Below are positions 54,773 to 63,433 of a DNA stretch of 64,000 nucleotides, piece after piece. Positions within the stretch are counted from its first letter, which is position 1. The number at the start of each line of letters is the position of its first letter. The notes below the pieces were generated by a model, which was not told where the DNA came from, did not search any database, and saw only the letters and a program-made list of their open reading frames with translations. The position numbers were made by a program, and so were the translations under genes. Source of the DNA: Anabaena sp. UHCC 0204 (lineage in GTDB: Bacteria; Cyanobacteriota; Cyanobacteriia; Cyanobacteriales; Nostocaceae); the NCBI RefSeq assembly GCF_009711975.1, contig NZ_VIKW01000005.1, positions 1 through 64,000 of the forward strand. The letters are read 5' to 3'.

Positions 54773-56983
54773 ATGGGTAAAGCAATTGGTATAGACTTAG
54801 GAACAACTAACTCCGTCGCTGCATTTAAGTTAGCAGGTGTGGAAGTAGTCACAGCGAATGACAACACACCCCCAGATAGAAAACTTACCCGCTCAGTAGT
54901 AGCTGCTGAACAAGGTAAATTTTTGGTAGGAGAACAAGCTTATAACCAAATTCGCCATGATCCAGAAAATGTAGTAATTTCCATCAAACGGTTAATGGGT
55001 AGGGGTTTCGGGGATGTAGCAGTTCAAAAACAACAATCCGAACTAGCGTATAAAATCGCCCAACCCAGTCAGGGAACAGATAACAGCATTGCTGTGTGGG
55101 TAGGAGGTAAAGAATACCAACCAGAGGATATTTCGGCGGAAATTCTCAAAAAAGTGGTGCAAAATGCTCAAACTTATCAACGAAGTATAGGTAAAGAAGA
55201 AAATATTGATCAAGCTGTAATTACGATTCCTGCTTATTTTAATGATCAACAGCGTCACGCTACCCGCACCGCAGCCCTAAAAGCTGGACTTACTCCCTTA
55301 GAATTGCTCCCAGAACCTACAGCAGCGGCTATATCCTACGGTTTTTCACCTAATAGCGATGATGTCAAGACAATTTTGGTTTATGATTTTGGCGGTGGGA
55401 CATTTGATGCTTCAGTAATTACCGCAGCCGGAACTTCTTTTATTGAACAGGGGAAAGCGGGTGATTTATGGTTGGGTGGTGATGATATTGATTCCCGGTT
55501 AATCAAGTTTGTGAAAGAGCAAGTTGCTAAACAAGAAAGAATTAGTGATATTGATAGCTTAATTTCTAAAATGCCATATTATCAAAGAGGGCGATTTAAC
55601 GCTGATTTAAAAATATCTGTAGAACGGGCAAAGGTAGAATTAAGTAATAAAACATCGGCTCAAATTAACCCCGCTACCCAATTATTAGATGAGTTAGGAA
55701 TTGGGATTCCTATTGAAGTGGAAATCACCCGCGAGCAATTTGAAAATATGATTGGGGAATTAGTAGAACGAACATTACAAATTTGCCACCAAGCCTTAGA
55801 ATATGCAGAATATCAAATGGATATGGTGGATGTGGTGCTTTTAGTTGGAGGTTCTTCCCAAATTCCCTTAGTTCAACGTCAATTACAAGCAGCTTTTGGA
55901 GCGAATAAAGTTGTTTTACATCCCCGTCCTATGTATGCAGTTGCTGAAGGTGCAGCCATTGTTGCGGCTGGACAAACAGATAAAGTCACCACTGTTTCTC
56001 GTGATTATTTTATTCAATTAATAGATCGTCAGGATAAAGTTATTAATCGTGGTGATATCTTACCTGTAACGGTATCTCATACTTTTAAAACAGTAGCGGA
56101 AGGACAACGCTTGATTCACTTTCAATTTTTTAGCCCTGATGATGTCAAAGAAGATTTAGATGGGGTGAAAAATGATGAACGGATTGGGGATATGTGGTTG
56201 GGTTTAGATGAAAAATATCCAGCGGGAACAGAAATTATTGCTTATTTAGAGTTGGATGAAAAGAACAGTGATTTAAAAATGACTGCGACTTTAAAAAATA
56301 ATCCATCTGTAAAAGTGAGTTGTAATTTTTCACGGGGGCGTGTGGATGAGAAAATATACAAAGAATTAGAGGAAGCGATAGAAGAACTTAATCACCAAGA
56401 TTTAACTGCTTATGGTGTTGAAGAAGCTTTGAAGTTAGCTGTACCAGTTGTTCAGTTAGCCAATGGGATTATTAATCCTACGACTGGAGAAGAATATAGT
56501 GATTTACAAAAACGGGCTGGGGAAAGTTTGAATCAGTTCCAAGTATCTATGTCTCCCGTCCGCTTAGAATCAGAGTCTTTGGTGAATGAGTGCGATCGCG
56601 TGATCAAATTCTGCGGTTTTATGATTCCCCAACTCCAACAAGAACGATTACAAAAGTTGAGTCAAGAATTACAATTTGCTATTAATACTAACAATAGCTC
56701 CTCCATGGAGTATCACAATGAAGAAACTAGACGCGAACTTCGTAACTTACCTGATGAAGTACAGTTAATTCAAGGTTGTATTCTCGCTATCCAACAAGCC
56801 AAAGTTGTTGCACCTACCCAAGCTAATGCTATGTCTGATAAACTATCTCGAATGTTGAGTGCAGCGACAGGTGGTGATAGCAACGAAGCAGATCGTTTAT
56901 GGCGAGAATTACAGCCAGATGTGCAACATTGGTTAAATCAAGAATTACCCAGTAATAGCATTATCACGGGACTTACACGATGA
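54773..56983 (+). CDS. Divergent Hsp70 chaperone of the TerD locus
   Basis: 736 residues. The ATPase domain (about 1-400) is typical Hsp70: AIGIDLGTTNSV, EPTAAAISYG, LVYDFGGGTFD, VLLVGGSSQIPLVQ and AVAEGAAIVAAG. The second half differs from housekeeping DnaK: a beta domain-like stretch (about 410-520) with atypical sequence, then about 200 mostly helical residues and no EEVD-like or DnaK-type tail. It is therefore a specialised Hsp70 rather than the cell's main DnaK. It heads an operon whose members overlap by 4 bases (ATGA). A GrpE-like nucleotide exchange factor and a J-like protein are encoded nearby. ATG start. Confidence 0.9.
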   Translation: MGKAIGIDLGTTNSVAAFKLAGVEVVTANDNTPPDRKLTRSVVAAEQGKFLVGEQAYNQIRHDPENVVISIKRLMGRGFGDVAVQKQQSELAYKIAQPSQGTDNSIAVWVGGKEYQPEDISAEILKKVVQNAQTYQRSIGKEENIDQAVITIPAYFNDQQRHATRTAALKAGLTPLELLPEPTAAAISYGFSPNSDDVKTILVYDFGGGTFDASVITAAGTSFIEQGKAGDLWLGGDDIDSRLIKFVKEQVAKQERISDIDSLISKMPYYQRGRFNADLKISVERAKVELSNKTSAQINPATQLLDELGIGIPIEVEITREQFENMIGELVERTLQICHQALEYAEYQMDMVDVVLLVGGSSQIPLVQRQLQAAFGANKVVLHPRPMYAVAEGAAIVAAGQTDKVTTVSRDYFIQLIDRQDKVINRGDILPVTVSHTFKTVAEGQRLIHFQFFSPDDVKEDLDGVKNDERIGDMWLGLDEKYPAGTEIIAYLELDEKNSDLKMTATLKNNPSVKVSCNFSRGRVDEKIYKELEEAIEELNHQDLTAYGVEEALKLAVPVVQLANGIINPTTGEEYSDLQKRAGESLNQFQVSMSPVRLESESLVNECDRVIKFCGFMIPQLQQERLQKLSQELQFAINTNNSSSMEYHNEETRRELRNLPDEVQLIQGCILAIQQAKVVAPTQANAMSDKLSRMLSAATGGDSNEADRLWRELQPDVQHWLNQELPSNSIITGLTR

Positions 56984-57474
56984 ACACTAAAACCAAAATT
57001 GATTGTCCTGTTTGCGGGTATCAAGGAATTGAGGGAAATATTTGTCCTAATTGTGACACGGATGTTTCTCTAATTCGTTCCTTGGAAGAATTACCCCAGC
57101 GGCCAAAATCTTGGACAACAGGAATGGCCATTTTAATGTTGGTGATTGGAATTACTATCGGTGCAGGTGGTAGTTTTTTTGCACTGCAAACTGCTATGTA
57201 TACCGCAACTGTCCCTAATCCTACAGTTTCTACTAATCCCAACCCTACACCACAGGTAATTACCCCAGTTGTCCCCAAACCAGCCCCACCATTAGCTACT
57301 TATACTGTTAAATCTGGTGATACTCTTAGTAGTATTGCAGGTAAGTTTTGTAGTAAATCTACTGATTGGCAATTAATAGTTACAGCTAATCCGGAATTAC
57401 AAAAGCGGGAAAATCAATTAGACATAGATCAGGTGTTGAAAATTCCTAGTAGCTGTAAAGGGAAAACTCTATGA
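56980..57474 (+). CDS. Zinc ribbon - TM - LysM protein
   Basis: 164 residues. An N-terminal zinc ribbon (C9, C12, C22, C25) faces the cytoplasm, then one membrane helix (about 47-70), a proline/threonine-rich linker (about 75-108) and a C-terminal LysM domain (TYTVKSGDTLSSIAGKFCS to QVLKIPSSC). LysM binds peptidoglycan, so the protein could tie the cytoplasmic chaperone locus to the cell wall. Its start overlaps the Hsp70 stop by 4 bases (ATGA) and its stop overlaps the next start the same way, so expression is coupled. Confidence 0.87.
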   Translation: MNTKTKIDCPVCGYQGIEGNICPNCDTDVSLIRSLEELPQRPKSWTTGMAILMLVIGITIGAGGSFFALQTAMYTATVPNPTVSTNPNPTPQVITPVVPKPAPPLATYTVKSGDTLSSIAGKFCSKSTDWQLIVTANPELQKRENQLDIDQVLKIPSSCKGKTL

Positions 57475-59906
57475 GTAGAGTTGACAGCTTCAAGCAAGCT
57501 AGTCAGAAAGCTGAAAATTTCGCCCAAAAAAAACAACTGCGGGCAGCGGTAATTACTGCGGAAACAGCCCTCAGTGATTGGGCGGAAAAACCCAGTTTTT
57601 GGGAACGTTTATTAGCAAAAGTATTAATTGGTAATCTGGTAGAAAAATTAGAAAAACAATTAATTACATGGCGGAAATATATAGAAGCTGCTGATAAATT
57701 GGCCATGCAAGCCCAAGGGATGATTAAGAATGATACTGGCAATCCTTGGGAAACTCAAATTTTAGCGGGTGTTATTTCTCTTTATCAGCGTTATTGCCAA
57801 ATTATTTATGATCCAACAATATTACAGATAATTCAAAAATGCCAACAGGAATTGCAACAAAGACAGCAATTTCAAAAATTAGCAAATCAAGGAAAATTAC
57901 AGGTAGTAAATCTTTTTTATGAAAAGGGAATCTCTCTTTATCAAGAAGCATTAAAATTATATCCTCTTGATTCAGTTCAACAAGCTATTATTGATGCTCA
58001 AACCCAAGTTACTCAAGAACAAATATATAACTCTGCTCTGGAAAAAGCCCAACAAGCAGAAACTCAAGGAAAATTACGCAGTGCTATTAATATTCTAGAA
58101 ACTGTTATTACTAACTTTCCTCGCATTGATGGTGTAAATTTATTACAAAAACTAAAATCCACATTTCAAGCGAGAGAACAATTTCGACAAGGGTTGAGAG
58201 CCGAAAAAATAGGTGATTTCCATGCAGCTAAAACCTTCTATACCAATGCTAAATTACTTTTACCTGATTTCCAAGATTGCCAAATTCGTTTAGGCTTAAT
58301 TGCTATTAAAACCCAAGATTGGACTAATGCCATATCTCATTTAGAAAATGTCCCCGGCACACAAGCTGCTTATCTGCGTGGATTTGCTTTTGCTCAACAA
58401 GGAATTTTACAATCAGCCTATCGGGAATGGCAAAATATATCAAGTTCTCAAATTAGCCAACAACAAGAAATTATCAAAGAAATTGCCCAAAGACAACGTT
58501 TACTATCTTTACAAAATATTGAAGAATTAGTCAAGTCTGAAGATTTAGAATTAGCTAAAACAGTCAGTCAAGAATATATTAGCAAATTTGGATTTGAACC
58601 AATAGTAGAAAAAAATATTAATGAACATATTCAACCCCGTTTAGCAGCAGCAGCTTGGCAAAATCACAACTGGCAATTTACTGCTCAAGTAGCTAAAAAT
58701 GAATGGATAACTCAATCAAATATTACCACATTACACAATTGGGCAGTGGCTAATTATTATCTGGCTCAAAATAGCGATGATAATTTATTAGAATTTATTA
58801 TTTCTTTCGCTACTGCTATTGCTAATATTACCATAAATATTCATCTCCAGGATGTTCCTTGGTTGGGAAATAAAAATGTTGATTTTAATTCTTTATCCTT
58901 AGAGCTAAAACGCCGTTTAGAATCAGCAATTGATAGAGTTAAAGATATAGATATTCAAGTATATTTGAATTTACGTGATTATTGTAGATTAGAATTAGTG
59001 GCTTTAAAATTTATGGGTGAACCTGTAAATTCAGGAATGGTAATTAATAATTTATTTATTACACCTGGATGTTATGAATATTATCGTAATTATTACGAAT
59101 TACAGAATATCAAACCAGTAGAAAAAATATCTTTTCACCAAAAAATTCTCCATTCTCTTTATAGCTGTTGGGGATTAGCAGTAGCGGCTTGTTTGGAAGC
59201 AGATATTCAAAGAGCAATTATTCTAAAACCATCAAAAAAAGCTATTATTGAAAGTGAAGAATTTGCAAGTAAATTCGTTGATTACCATGAAGGATATTTC
59301 TATCTACAAAAGCAAAATTGGCAACAAGCAATAATTCCTCTTAAACAAGCTAAATCAGAAATTCAAAATAATCAAGATTGGCAACAAGAAATAGATAGGC
59401 TTTGTAGTTTACAACGTCAAGCTATATCAGAATTTAATGAACATTTAGAATTTGCTCAATTTTGGTATGATCTAATTGCCACTAAATCTGCACGCAGTTA
59501 TTTAGCCGAATATAAAGCCGAGGAACTGCAAGAAAAACTTTTTAGTCAGCAAATTTCTACAGAACAAGCTTTACAACATTTACAAGTAATTAGGAGAATT
59601 GATGAAGATAATCCAGTTGTAATTACCTTAATTGAAAAAGTAGAAATTAATCAAGAATTAGAAGAAATTGACAGATTATTTAAAAATAACCAATTAGAAG
59701 AAGTGAAGCGAAAAGCTCAATTTTCACGACATGAAAGAATTCGTTATATTGTCGCTGATATTTTTATTGATATATTAGTGAATGGGATTAAAAATGGTAA
59801 ATTAAATGATCCAGAAATAGTTCATCAATTAGGAAGTTGGGCTTATGAACTTTGTCCTTATGAATCGTCATTTCAAGAAATTTATACTGGATTAGGATTA
59901 TGTTAA
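57471..59906 (+). CDS. Large helical (TPR-like) protein of the TerD-Hsp70 locus
   Basis: 811 residues, rich in Gln, Leu, Lys and Ile, almost entirely predicted helix. TPR-like units are visible around residues 185-300 (AEKIGDFHAAKTFYTNAKLLLPDFQDCQIRLG, AIKTQDWTNAISHLENV) and 600-640. The rest is not assignable to a family by eye. No membrane segment, metal site or enzyme motif seen. Translationally coupled to the LysM gene by an ATGA overlap. It is probably a scaffold or client adaptor for the Hsp70. Function otherwise unknown. Confidence 0.8.
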   Translation: MSRVDSFKQASQKAENFAQKKQLRAAVITAETALSDWAEKPSFWERLLAKVLIGNLVEKLEKQLITWRKYIEAADKLAMQAQGMIKNDTGNPWETQILAGVISLYQRYCQIIYDPTILQIIQKCQQELQQRQQFQKLANQGKLQVVNLFYEKGISLYQEALKLYPLDSVQQAIIDAQTQVTQEQIYNSALEKAQQAETQGKLRSAINILETVITNFPRIDGVNLLQKLKSTFQAREQFRQGLRAEKIGDFHAAKTFYTNAKLLLPDFQDCQIRLGLIAIKTQDWTNAISHLENVPGTQAAYLRGFAFAQQGILQSAYREWQNISSSQISQQQEIIKEIAQRQRLLSLQNIEELVKSEDLELAKTVSQEYISKFGFEPIVEKNINEHIQPRLAAAAWQNHNWQFTAQVAKNEWITQSNITTLHNWAVANYYLAQNSDDNLLEFIISFATAIANITINIHLQDVPWLGNKNVDFNSLSLELKRRLESAIDRVKDIDIQVYLNLRDYCRLELVALKFMGEPVNSGMVINNLFITPGCYEYYRNYYELQNIKPVEKISFHQKILHSLYSCWGLAVAACLEADIQRAIILKPSKKAIIESEEFASKFVDYHEGYFYLQKQNWQQAIIPLKQAKSEIQNNQDWQQEIDRLCSLQRQAISEFNEHLEFAQFWYDLIATKSARSYLAEYKAEELQEKLFSQQISTEQALQHLQVIRRIDEDNPVVITLIEKVEINQELEEIDRLFKNNQLEEVKRKAQFSRHERIRYIVADIFIDILVNGIKNGKLNDPEIVHQLGSWAYELCPYESSFQEIYTGLGLC

Positions 59907-60003
59907 TCTCAATAACCAGATTTTCAACTTCTTTAAGAAGTCGGGGATATAATTTAACTCTGTTCCCTGATATAGCGGTTATCAGTCGGATGAAATACAA
60001 TCG

Positions 60004-60027
60004 AGGGCGGGGAAACCCCACCCCTAC
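60004..60027. repeat. GC-rich hairpin repeat
   Basis: GGGCGGGGAAACCCCACCCC folds on itself, in the spacer between the large helical gene and the J-like gene. Same family as 30424-30445. It may uncouple the last two genes of the locus from the first part. Confidence 0.5.
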
Positions 60028-60042
60028 AGGTTTTGCGATTTA

Positions 60043-60696
60043 ATGACTGTATCTCACAAAGAGTGCATACCGCTGTATATGATGGAAAATAACCCTTACG
60101 ATATTTTAGGTGTATCTCAAGCAGCATCAAAAGCCGAAATTACCAAAGCTGTAGCCTTAGCAATGAAGCGAAAACAGTATCCTGTTGATGTTATTGCTAA
60201 AGCGCAAAAAAGCTTAATGAAGTCAGAAGAAAGGATTATTGCTGATTATTTGCGCCCGATCTTGCCAACGATCAAGCGATTCAAGTATAGTGATTTATCA
60301 GCTTTGGATAAACCTGCACCTACCTTAGCTTTATTATCAGAATTTGATGGATTAGAGCAAGCGATCGCTCATGCTAACCAACAAGAAAATTTAGAAAGAG
60401 AACCTCTACCCATACCATTAGCAGAACTTTTCAGCGAAGGGATGACAGCTTGTAAAGAGGGACGCTACCCTAAAGCTATAAAATATTTAGAAGATTACTG
60501 TCAAGAGTGTAAAGAGCGCAATAGCCCAAATTATATTCAAGCCCAAATGTGGCTAATTAAAGCTTATCAAATGGGTGGACAATTACAAAGAGCGATCGCC
60601 CTCTGTCAACTTTTGAGTAATCATTCTCATTCCCAAGTCAACACTTGGGCTAAAAAAATTTTAGCGATGCTATCTAAAGAGATTTCCCGTGCCTGA
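60043..60696 (+). CDS. J-like/TPR protein without HPD motif
   Basis: 217 residues. After a short leader, NPYDILGVSQAASKAEITKAVALAMKRKQY matches the first two helices of a J domain. Where HPD should follow, the sequence reads QYPVDVIAKAQKSLM, so the residues that stimulate Hsp70 ATPase are missing. Residues about 130-215 hold two TPR-like repeats (LFSEGMTACKEGRYPKAIKYLEDYC, AQMWLIKAYQMGGQLQRAIALC). It may recruit substrate to the local Hsp70, or modulate it, without triggering hydrolysis. The end overlaps the GrpE-like gene by 8 bases. ATG at 60043; ATGs at residues 13 and 14 are alternatives. Confidence 0.72.
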   Translation: MTVSHKECIPLYMMENNPYDILGVSQAASKAEITKAVALAMKRKQYPVDVIAKAQKSLMKSEERIIADYLRPILPTIKRFKYSDLSALDKPAPTLALLSEFDGLEQAIAHANQQENLEREPLPIPLAELFSEGMTACKEGRYPKAIKYLEDYCQECKERNSPNYIQAQMWLIKAYQMGGQLQRAIALCQLLSNHSHSQVNTWAKKILAMLSKEISRA

Positions 60697-61180
60697 CTTA
60701 TCCCCAAACTATCTTATCAGCTTAGAATTACGAGAATTACTCGTACAAAAACTCGGCGTTCTCCAAAAAGACAATATGGTATTACAGCAGTCTTTACGAG
60801 AACAGCAAACCCAAACCACAGCCCAAACAGAAGATTTATTCTTAGAACTTTTAGAAGTAGCTGATGCCCTAGAAGCTTTATTAGAATACCTAGAAAATAA
60901 TCCTAATCCTAGTCCAGAATTTATAGAACGCTTACCCAGATCCATTGGTGCAGTTAATCGGAAGTTTCTCAGTGTATTAGGAAAACGTCAACTTTTACCT
61001 ATAGAATTACAGGAAGGAACAGAACCAGATTTTAACTTATGTCGCGTCATTGATCGGGAAGAAAGAACCGATATCCCAGACCAAACTATTACTAAAATCG
61101 TCCGTCGCGGATTTCATTGGGGTGAAAAAGTTCTTCGTCCCACAGAAGTCATTACCGCTAAATCAGATAATGGTCAGTAG
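60689..61180 (+). CDS. GrpE-like nucleotide exchange factor
   Basis: 163 residues. A long N-terminal helix (about 10-60) and helical middle lead to a GrpE beta domain: LLPIELQEGTEPDFNLCRVIDREE, then ITKIVRRGFHWGEKVLRPTEVITA, matching the RGY..G.RVLRPA..V end of GrpE. It should release ADP from the Hsp70 encoded upstream. The sequence is too divergent to be the housekeeping GrpE. GTG start inside the J-like gene (8-base overlap). The TAG stop begins a block of GTCAGTA repeats. Confidence 0.85.
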   Translation: MPDLSPNYLISLELRELLVQKLGVLQKDNMVLQQSLREQQTQTTAQTEDLFLELLEVADALEALLEYLENNPNPSPEFIERLPRSIGAVNRKFLSVLGKRQLLPIELQEGTEPDFNLCRVIDREERTDIPDQTITKIVRRGFHWGEKVLRPTEVITAKSDNGQ

Positions 61181-61345
61181 TCAGTAGTCAGTTGTTCGTT
61201 GTCAGTTGTTAAGAAGTTTTTCCTGCTCCTCTGCTCCCCTACTCCCCTGCTCCCCTACTCCCTGCCCCCCTGCTCCTCTGCTCCCCTACTCCCCTGCTCC
61301 CCTACTCCCCTGCTCCCCTGCTCCCCTGCCCCCCTGCTCCTTTAA
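61172..61345. repeat. Tandem repeats before lepB
   Basis: First a few GTCAGTAGTCAGTTGT units that include the stop codon of the GrpE-like gene, then from about 61226 about fourteen 8-bp units CTCCCCTG/CTCCCCTA. Translated, they give a Pro/Cys/Leu-rich stretch that could be mistaken for an N-terminal extension of signal peptidase. Confidence 0.85.
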
Positions 61346-61367
61346 AATCCTACATACACTGTTAACT

Positions 61368-61940
61368 ATGACTCCTCACGAAAGTGATATTAAAGAAACT
61401 TCTCCACAAACAAAAATATGGAGTGGTTGGCAGGAAAATTTAGTTTTAATAACTATTGCCCTGTGTTTAGCTCTCCTAATTCGGACATTTATCGCTGAAC
61501 CACGCTTGATTCCATCTGAATCAATGTATCCTACCTTACACACAGGCGATCGCTTGGTAGTTGAAAAAGTATCATACCGTTTACACCCTCCCAAAACAGG
61601 CGATATCGTCGTTTTTCAGTCACCACCAGAATTACAAAGACGGGGATATCCGGAAAACCAAGCCTTTATTAAACGGGTAATTGGTGAACCAGGATCAGTA
61701 ATTAGTATCTCTCAAGGTAAAGTTTACCTCAACGGTCAAGCCTTAACAGAAGACTACATTGCCGAACCCCCTAATCGTCCATTTCCCCAAATCCAAGTCC
61801 CAGAAGGCGCATTTTTTGTTATGGGAGACAATCGCAATGATAGTAATGACTCTCGCTACTGGGGTTTTGTACCCAGCCAAAACGTCATCGGTCGTGCTAC
61901 ATTTCGCTTCTGGCCACTTGACCGCATTGGCTTAATTTAG
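61368..61940 (+). CDS. lepB: Signal peptidase I
   Basis: 190 residues from ATG 61368. The open frame extends 54 codons further upstream, but only through the CTCCCCTG tandem repeat, so I reject that start. One membrane helix (about 25-43) is followed by the catalytic PSESMYPTL (Ser52), GDRLVVEKVSYR, the general-base lysine in FIKRVIGEPG, and the MGDNRNDSNDSRYWGFVP box. It cleaves signal peptides of exported and thylakoid proteins. Convergent with the helix-hairpin-helix gene. Confidence 0.95.
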   Translation: MTPHESDIKETSPQTKIWSGWQENLVLITIALCLALLIRTFIAEPRLIPSESMYPTLHTGDRLVVEKVSYRLHPPKTGDIVVFQSPPELQRRGYPENQAFIKRVIGEPGSVISISQGKVYLNGQALTEDYIAEPPNRPFPQIQVPEGAFFVMGDNRNDSNDSRYWGFVPSQNVIGRATFRFWPLDRIGLI

Positions 61941-61945
61941 GAAAA

Positions 61946-61985
61946 GACTGGGCGCAGAAAAAGACTGGGCGCAGGCCCTGCGCCC
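61946..61985. terminator. GC-rich hairpin between lepB and the convergent gene
   Basis: GACTGGGCGCAG occurs twice in tandem, and the second copy pairs as GGGCGCAG-GCC-CTGCGCCC. Placed between two convergent genes, it can serve both, though no long T-run follows. Related to the GC-rich hairpin repeats elsewhere in the window. Confidence 0.5.
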
Positions 61986-62519
61986 CTACGAGAACCGCAA
62001 ATAATACATTAACTGAGCGATCGCATCCCCTGGTAATTCTAACCGTCGTTGAAAATCTGCTAAACTTCGGTAAGGACCAGCAGCCAGGCGGTTTTCTACA
62101 ACTTTCTGCGCTAGGGATGAATCTATAAAAGGAATTTTAGACAAACTTTCTACCGAAGCTGTATTAGGGTTAACAAGAGGGGGTTGATCTAGGGAATTAT
62201 TGTCATAATAATTAAAATTTAACAGCGGTTTGAGGGGTTCTAATCGCTGTACAGGCAAACCCAAAGCCGCAGCCACATCTTCAATACAGTAGAATACTAC
62301 ACCAGCACGGGAAAGTTCCACAAGCGATCGCCCTTGGTGAATTGATAACCCAGGTAAACGCAGCCAATCATCCACAGTCGCTTGATTAGCGTCAATACCC
62401 AAACCCAATTCAGCGGCCATTTGCACTTCTTCACCTGACTGTAAACGATAATAAGGGTCACTCAGCAACTTGGCTCGCAGCTTTTGCAACTTCAGATTCA
62501 AAGGTAGCCATTTATTCAT
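61986..62519 (-). CDS. ComEA-like helix-hairpin-helix protein
   Basis: 177 residues. The C-terminal part, LVNPNTASVESLSKIPFIDSSLAQKVVENRLAAGPYRSLADFQRRLEL, is a ComEA-type pair of helix-hairpin-helix motifs. A weaker pair (IDANQATVDDWLRLPGLSIHQGRSLVELS, about 42-70) precedes it. Such proteins bind DNA without sequence preference, and ComEA itself takes up DNA in competence. This one has no signal peptide or membrane helix, so it is probably cytoplasmic and its role is unclear. ATG start. Confidence 0.85.
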   Translation of the reverse strand: MNKWLPLNLKLQKLRAKLLSDPYYRLQSGEEVQMAAELGLGIDANQATVDDWLRLPGLSIHQGRSLVELSRAGVVFYCIEDVAAALGLPVQRLEPLKPLLNFNYYDNNSLDQPPLVNPNTASVESLSKIPFIDSSLAQKVVENRLAAGPYRSLADFQRRLELPGDAIAQLMYYLRFS

Positions 62520-62565
62520 AAATCAATCTTGCTTGATCAAAAAAACTCTTTCCTATTCCCTTCTT

Positions 62566-62672
62566 CTTACTGTCACCTGTCACCGTCACCTGTCACCTGT
62601 CACCTGTCACCTGTCACCGTCACCTGTCACCTGTCACCTGTCACCTGTCACCTGTCACCTGTTCCCTGTCAC
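62566..62672. repeat. Heptamer tandem repeat (CACCTGT)n
   Basis: About twelve units CACCTGT, some shortened to CACCGT, fill the spacer between two minus-strand genes and end a few bases after the stop codon of the TM2/SHOCT gene. A reading frame through them is meaningless. Confidence 0.9.
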
Positions 62673-63065
62673 CTAAATCTGATCTAACATCTGGCGGCGT
62701 TTTTGCTCAAACTCATATTCAGAAATTAATCCATCTTGACGCAGTGCTTCTAACTCACGCAAAGCATTAGCTAATGATTCTACATGATTACCTGTCTGGG
62801 AGGATACTTTAACTACAGACTCACCCAAATTAAAATACCGATCAAAAGTCTCCTCATCTTGAGTCAAATACCACACCCCTTCAATAGCACTAGCTACTTT
62901 AGGAATAGGTGTCCAAGATAACAAAACATATATTATTCCCCAAATTGGCTGTCCCAAGTAAAATTTATGTAAACCTGAAATGGTAAGTGTCCCAGAAAAA
63001 GCTAAAATAGCAGCAATGTTCCGGCTTTTTCGTTTAATTAACATAATTTTATTTATACCCATCAT
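62673..63065 (-). CDS. TM2 - SHOCT domain protein
   Basis: 130 residues. Two short membrane helices around a turn with LHKFYLGQPIWGIIYVLLSWTPIPKVASAIEGVWYL form a TM2 domain. The C-terminal ESLANALRELEALRQDGLISEYEFEQKRRQMLDQI is a SHOCT motif, a short oligomerisation helix. A small inner-membrane protein of unknown function. The start could be ATG 63065 or the ATG two or seven codons later. The stop lies next to a CACCTGT repeat. Confidence 0.85.
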   Translation of the reverse strand: MMGINKIMLIKRKSRNIAAILAFSGTLTISGLHKFYLGQPIWGIIYVLLSWTPIPKVASAIEGVWYLTQDEETFDRYFNLGESVVKVSSQTGNHVESLANALRELEALRQDGLISEYEFEQKRRQMLDQI

Positions 63066-63433
63066 CTTTGATTTGTAAACTGACTCGTAAAGCTATCTTA
63101 ACGGGCAAAAACAAATAACGGAGGTAGATACACACAATATGCTTCTAAAAATAAAATATGATTTCTATTTGTGATCTCATAATTGCTAATATCAAACATC
63201 AATCATACCAACTTAATCAAATTCCACACACTACAACACAAATATGAAAATGTATATCTTAACTAAGACCATGAAATTAATGGAAACATCTTGATATCAG
63301 TGATACACTAAGTGTATTTACGTAACTTAACAATAATTAAAAATAATCTAATACTAGATAAACCCATCTGTAATTATCAATTCAACTTTTATATCCAGTA
63401 CCAATAAAGGTTTTATTTGCGAACAATACTAAA
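63066..63433. other. AT-rich intergenic region
   Basis: 368 bp between divergent genes. Very AT-rich, with no gene, repeat or stable hairpin found. It presumably holds the promoters of the TM2/SHOCT gene and the J-domain gene. Confidence 0.5.

Noticed and set aside
57471-59906. Foreign origin of the large helical gene because it seems to lack HIP1 sites
   Set aside because: Other ordinary genes of similar length in the window (for example the GT39-like gene) also lack the site, so absence alone is weak evidence.
61206-61367. 54-residue Pro/Cys-rich N-terminal extension of signal peptidase
   Set aside because: It is coded entirely by the CTCCCCTG tandem repeat; the family N-terminus begins after ATG 61368.
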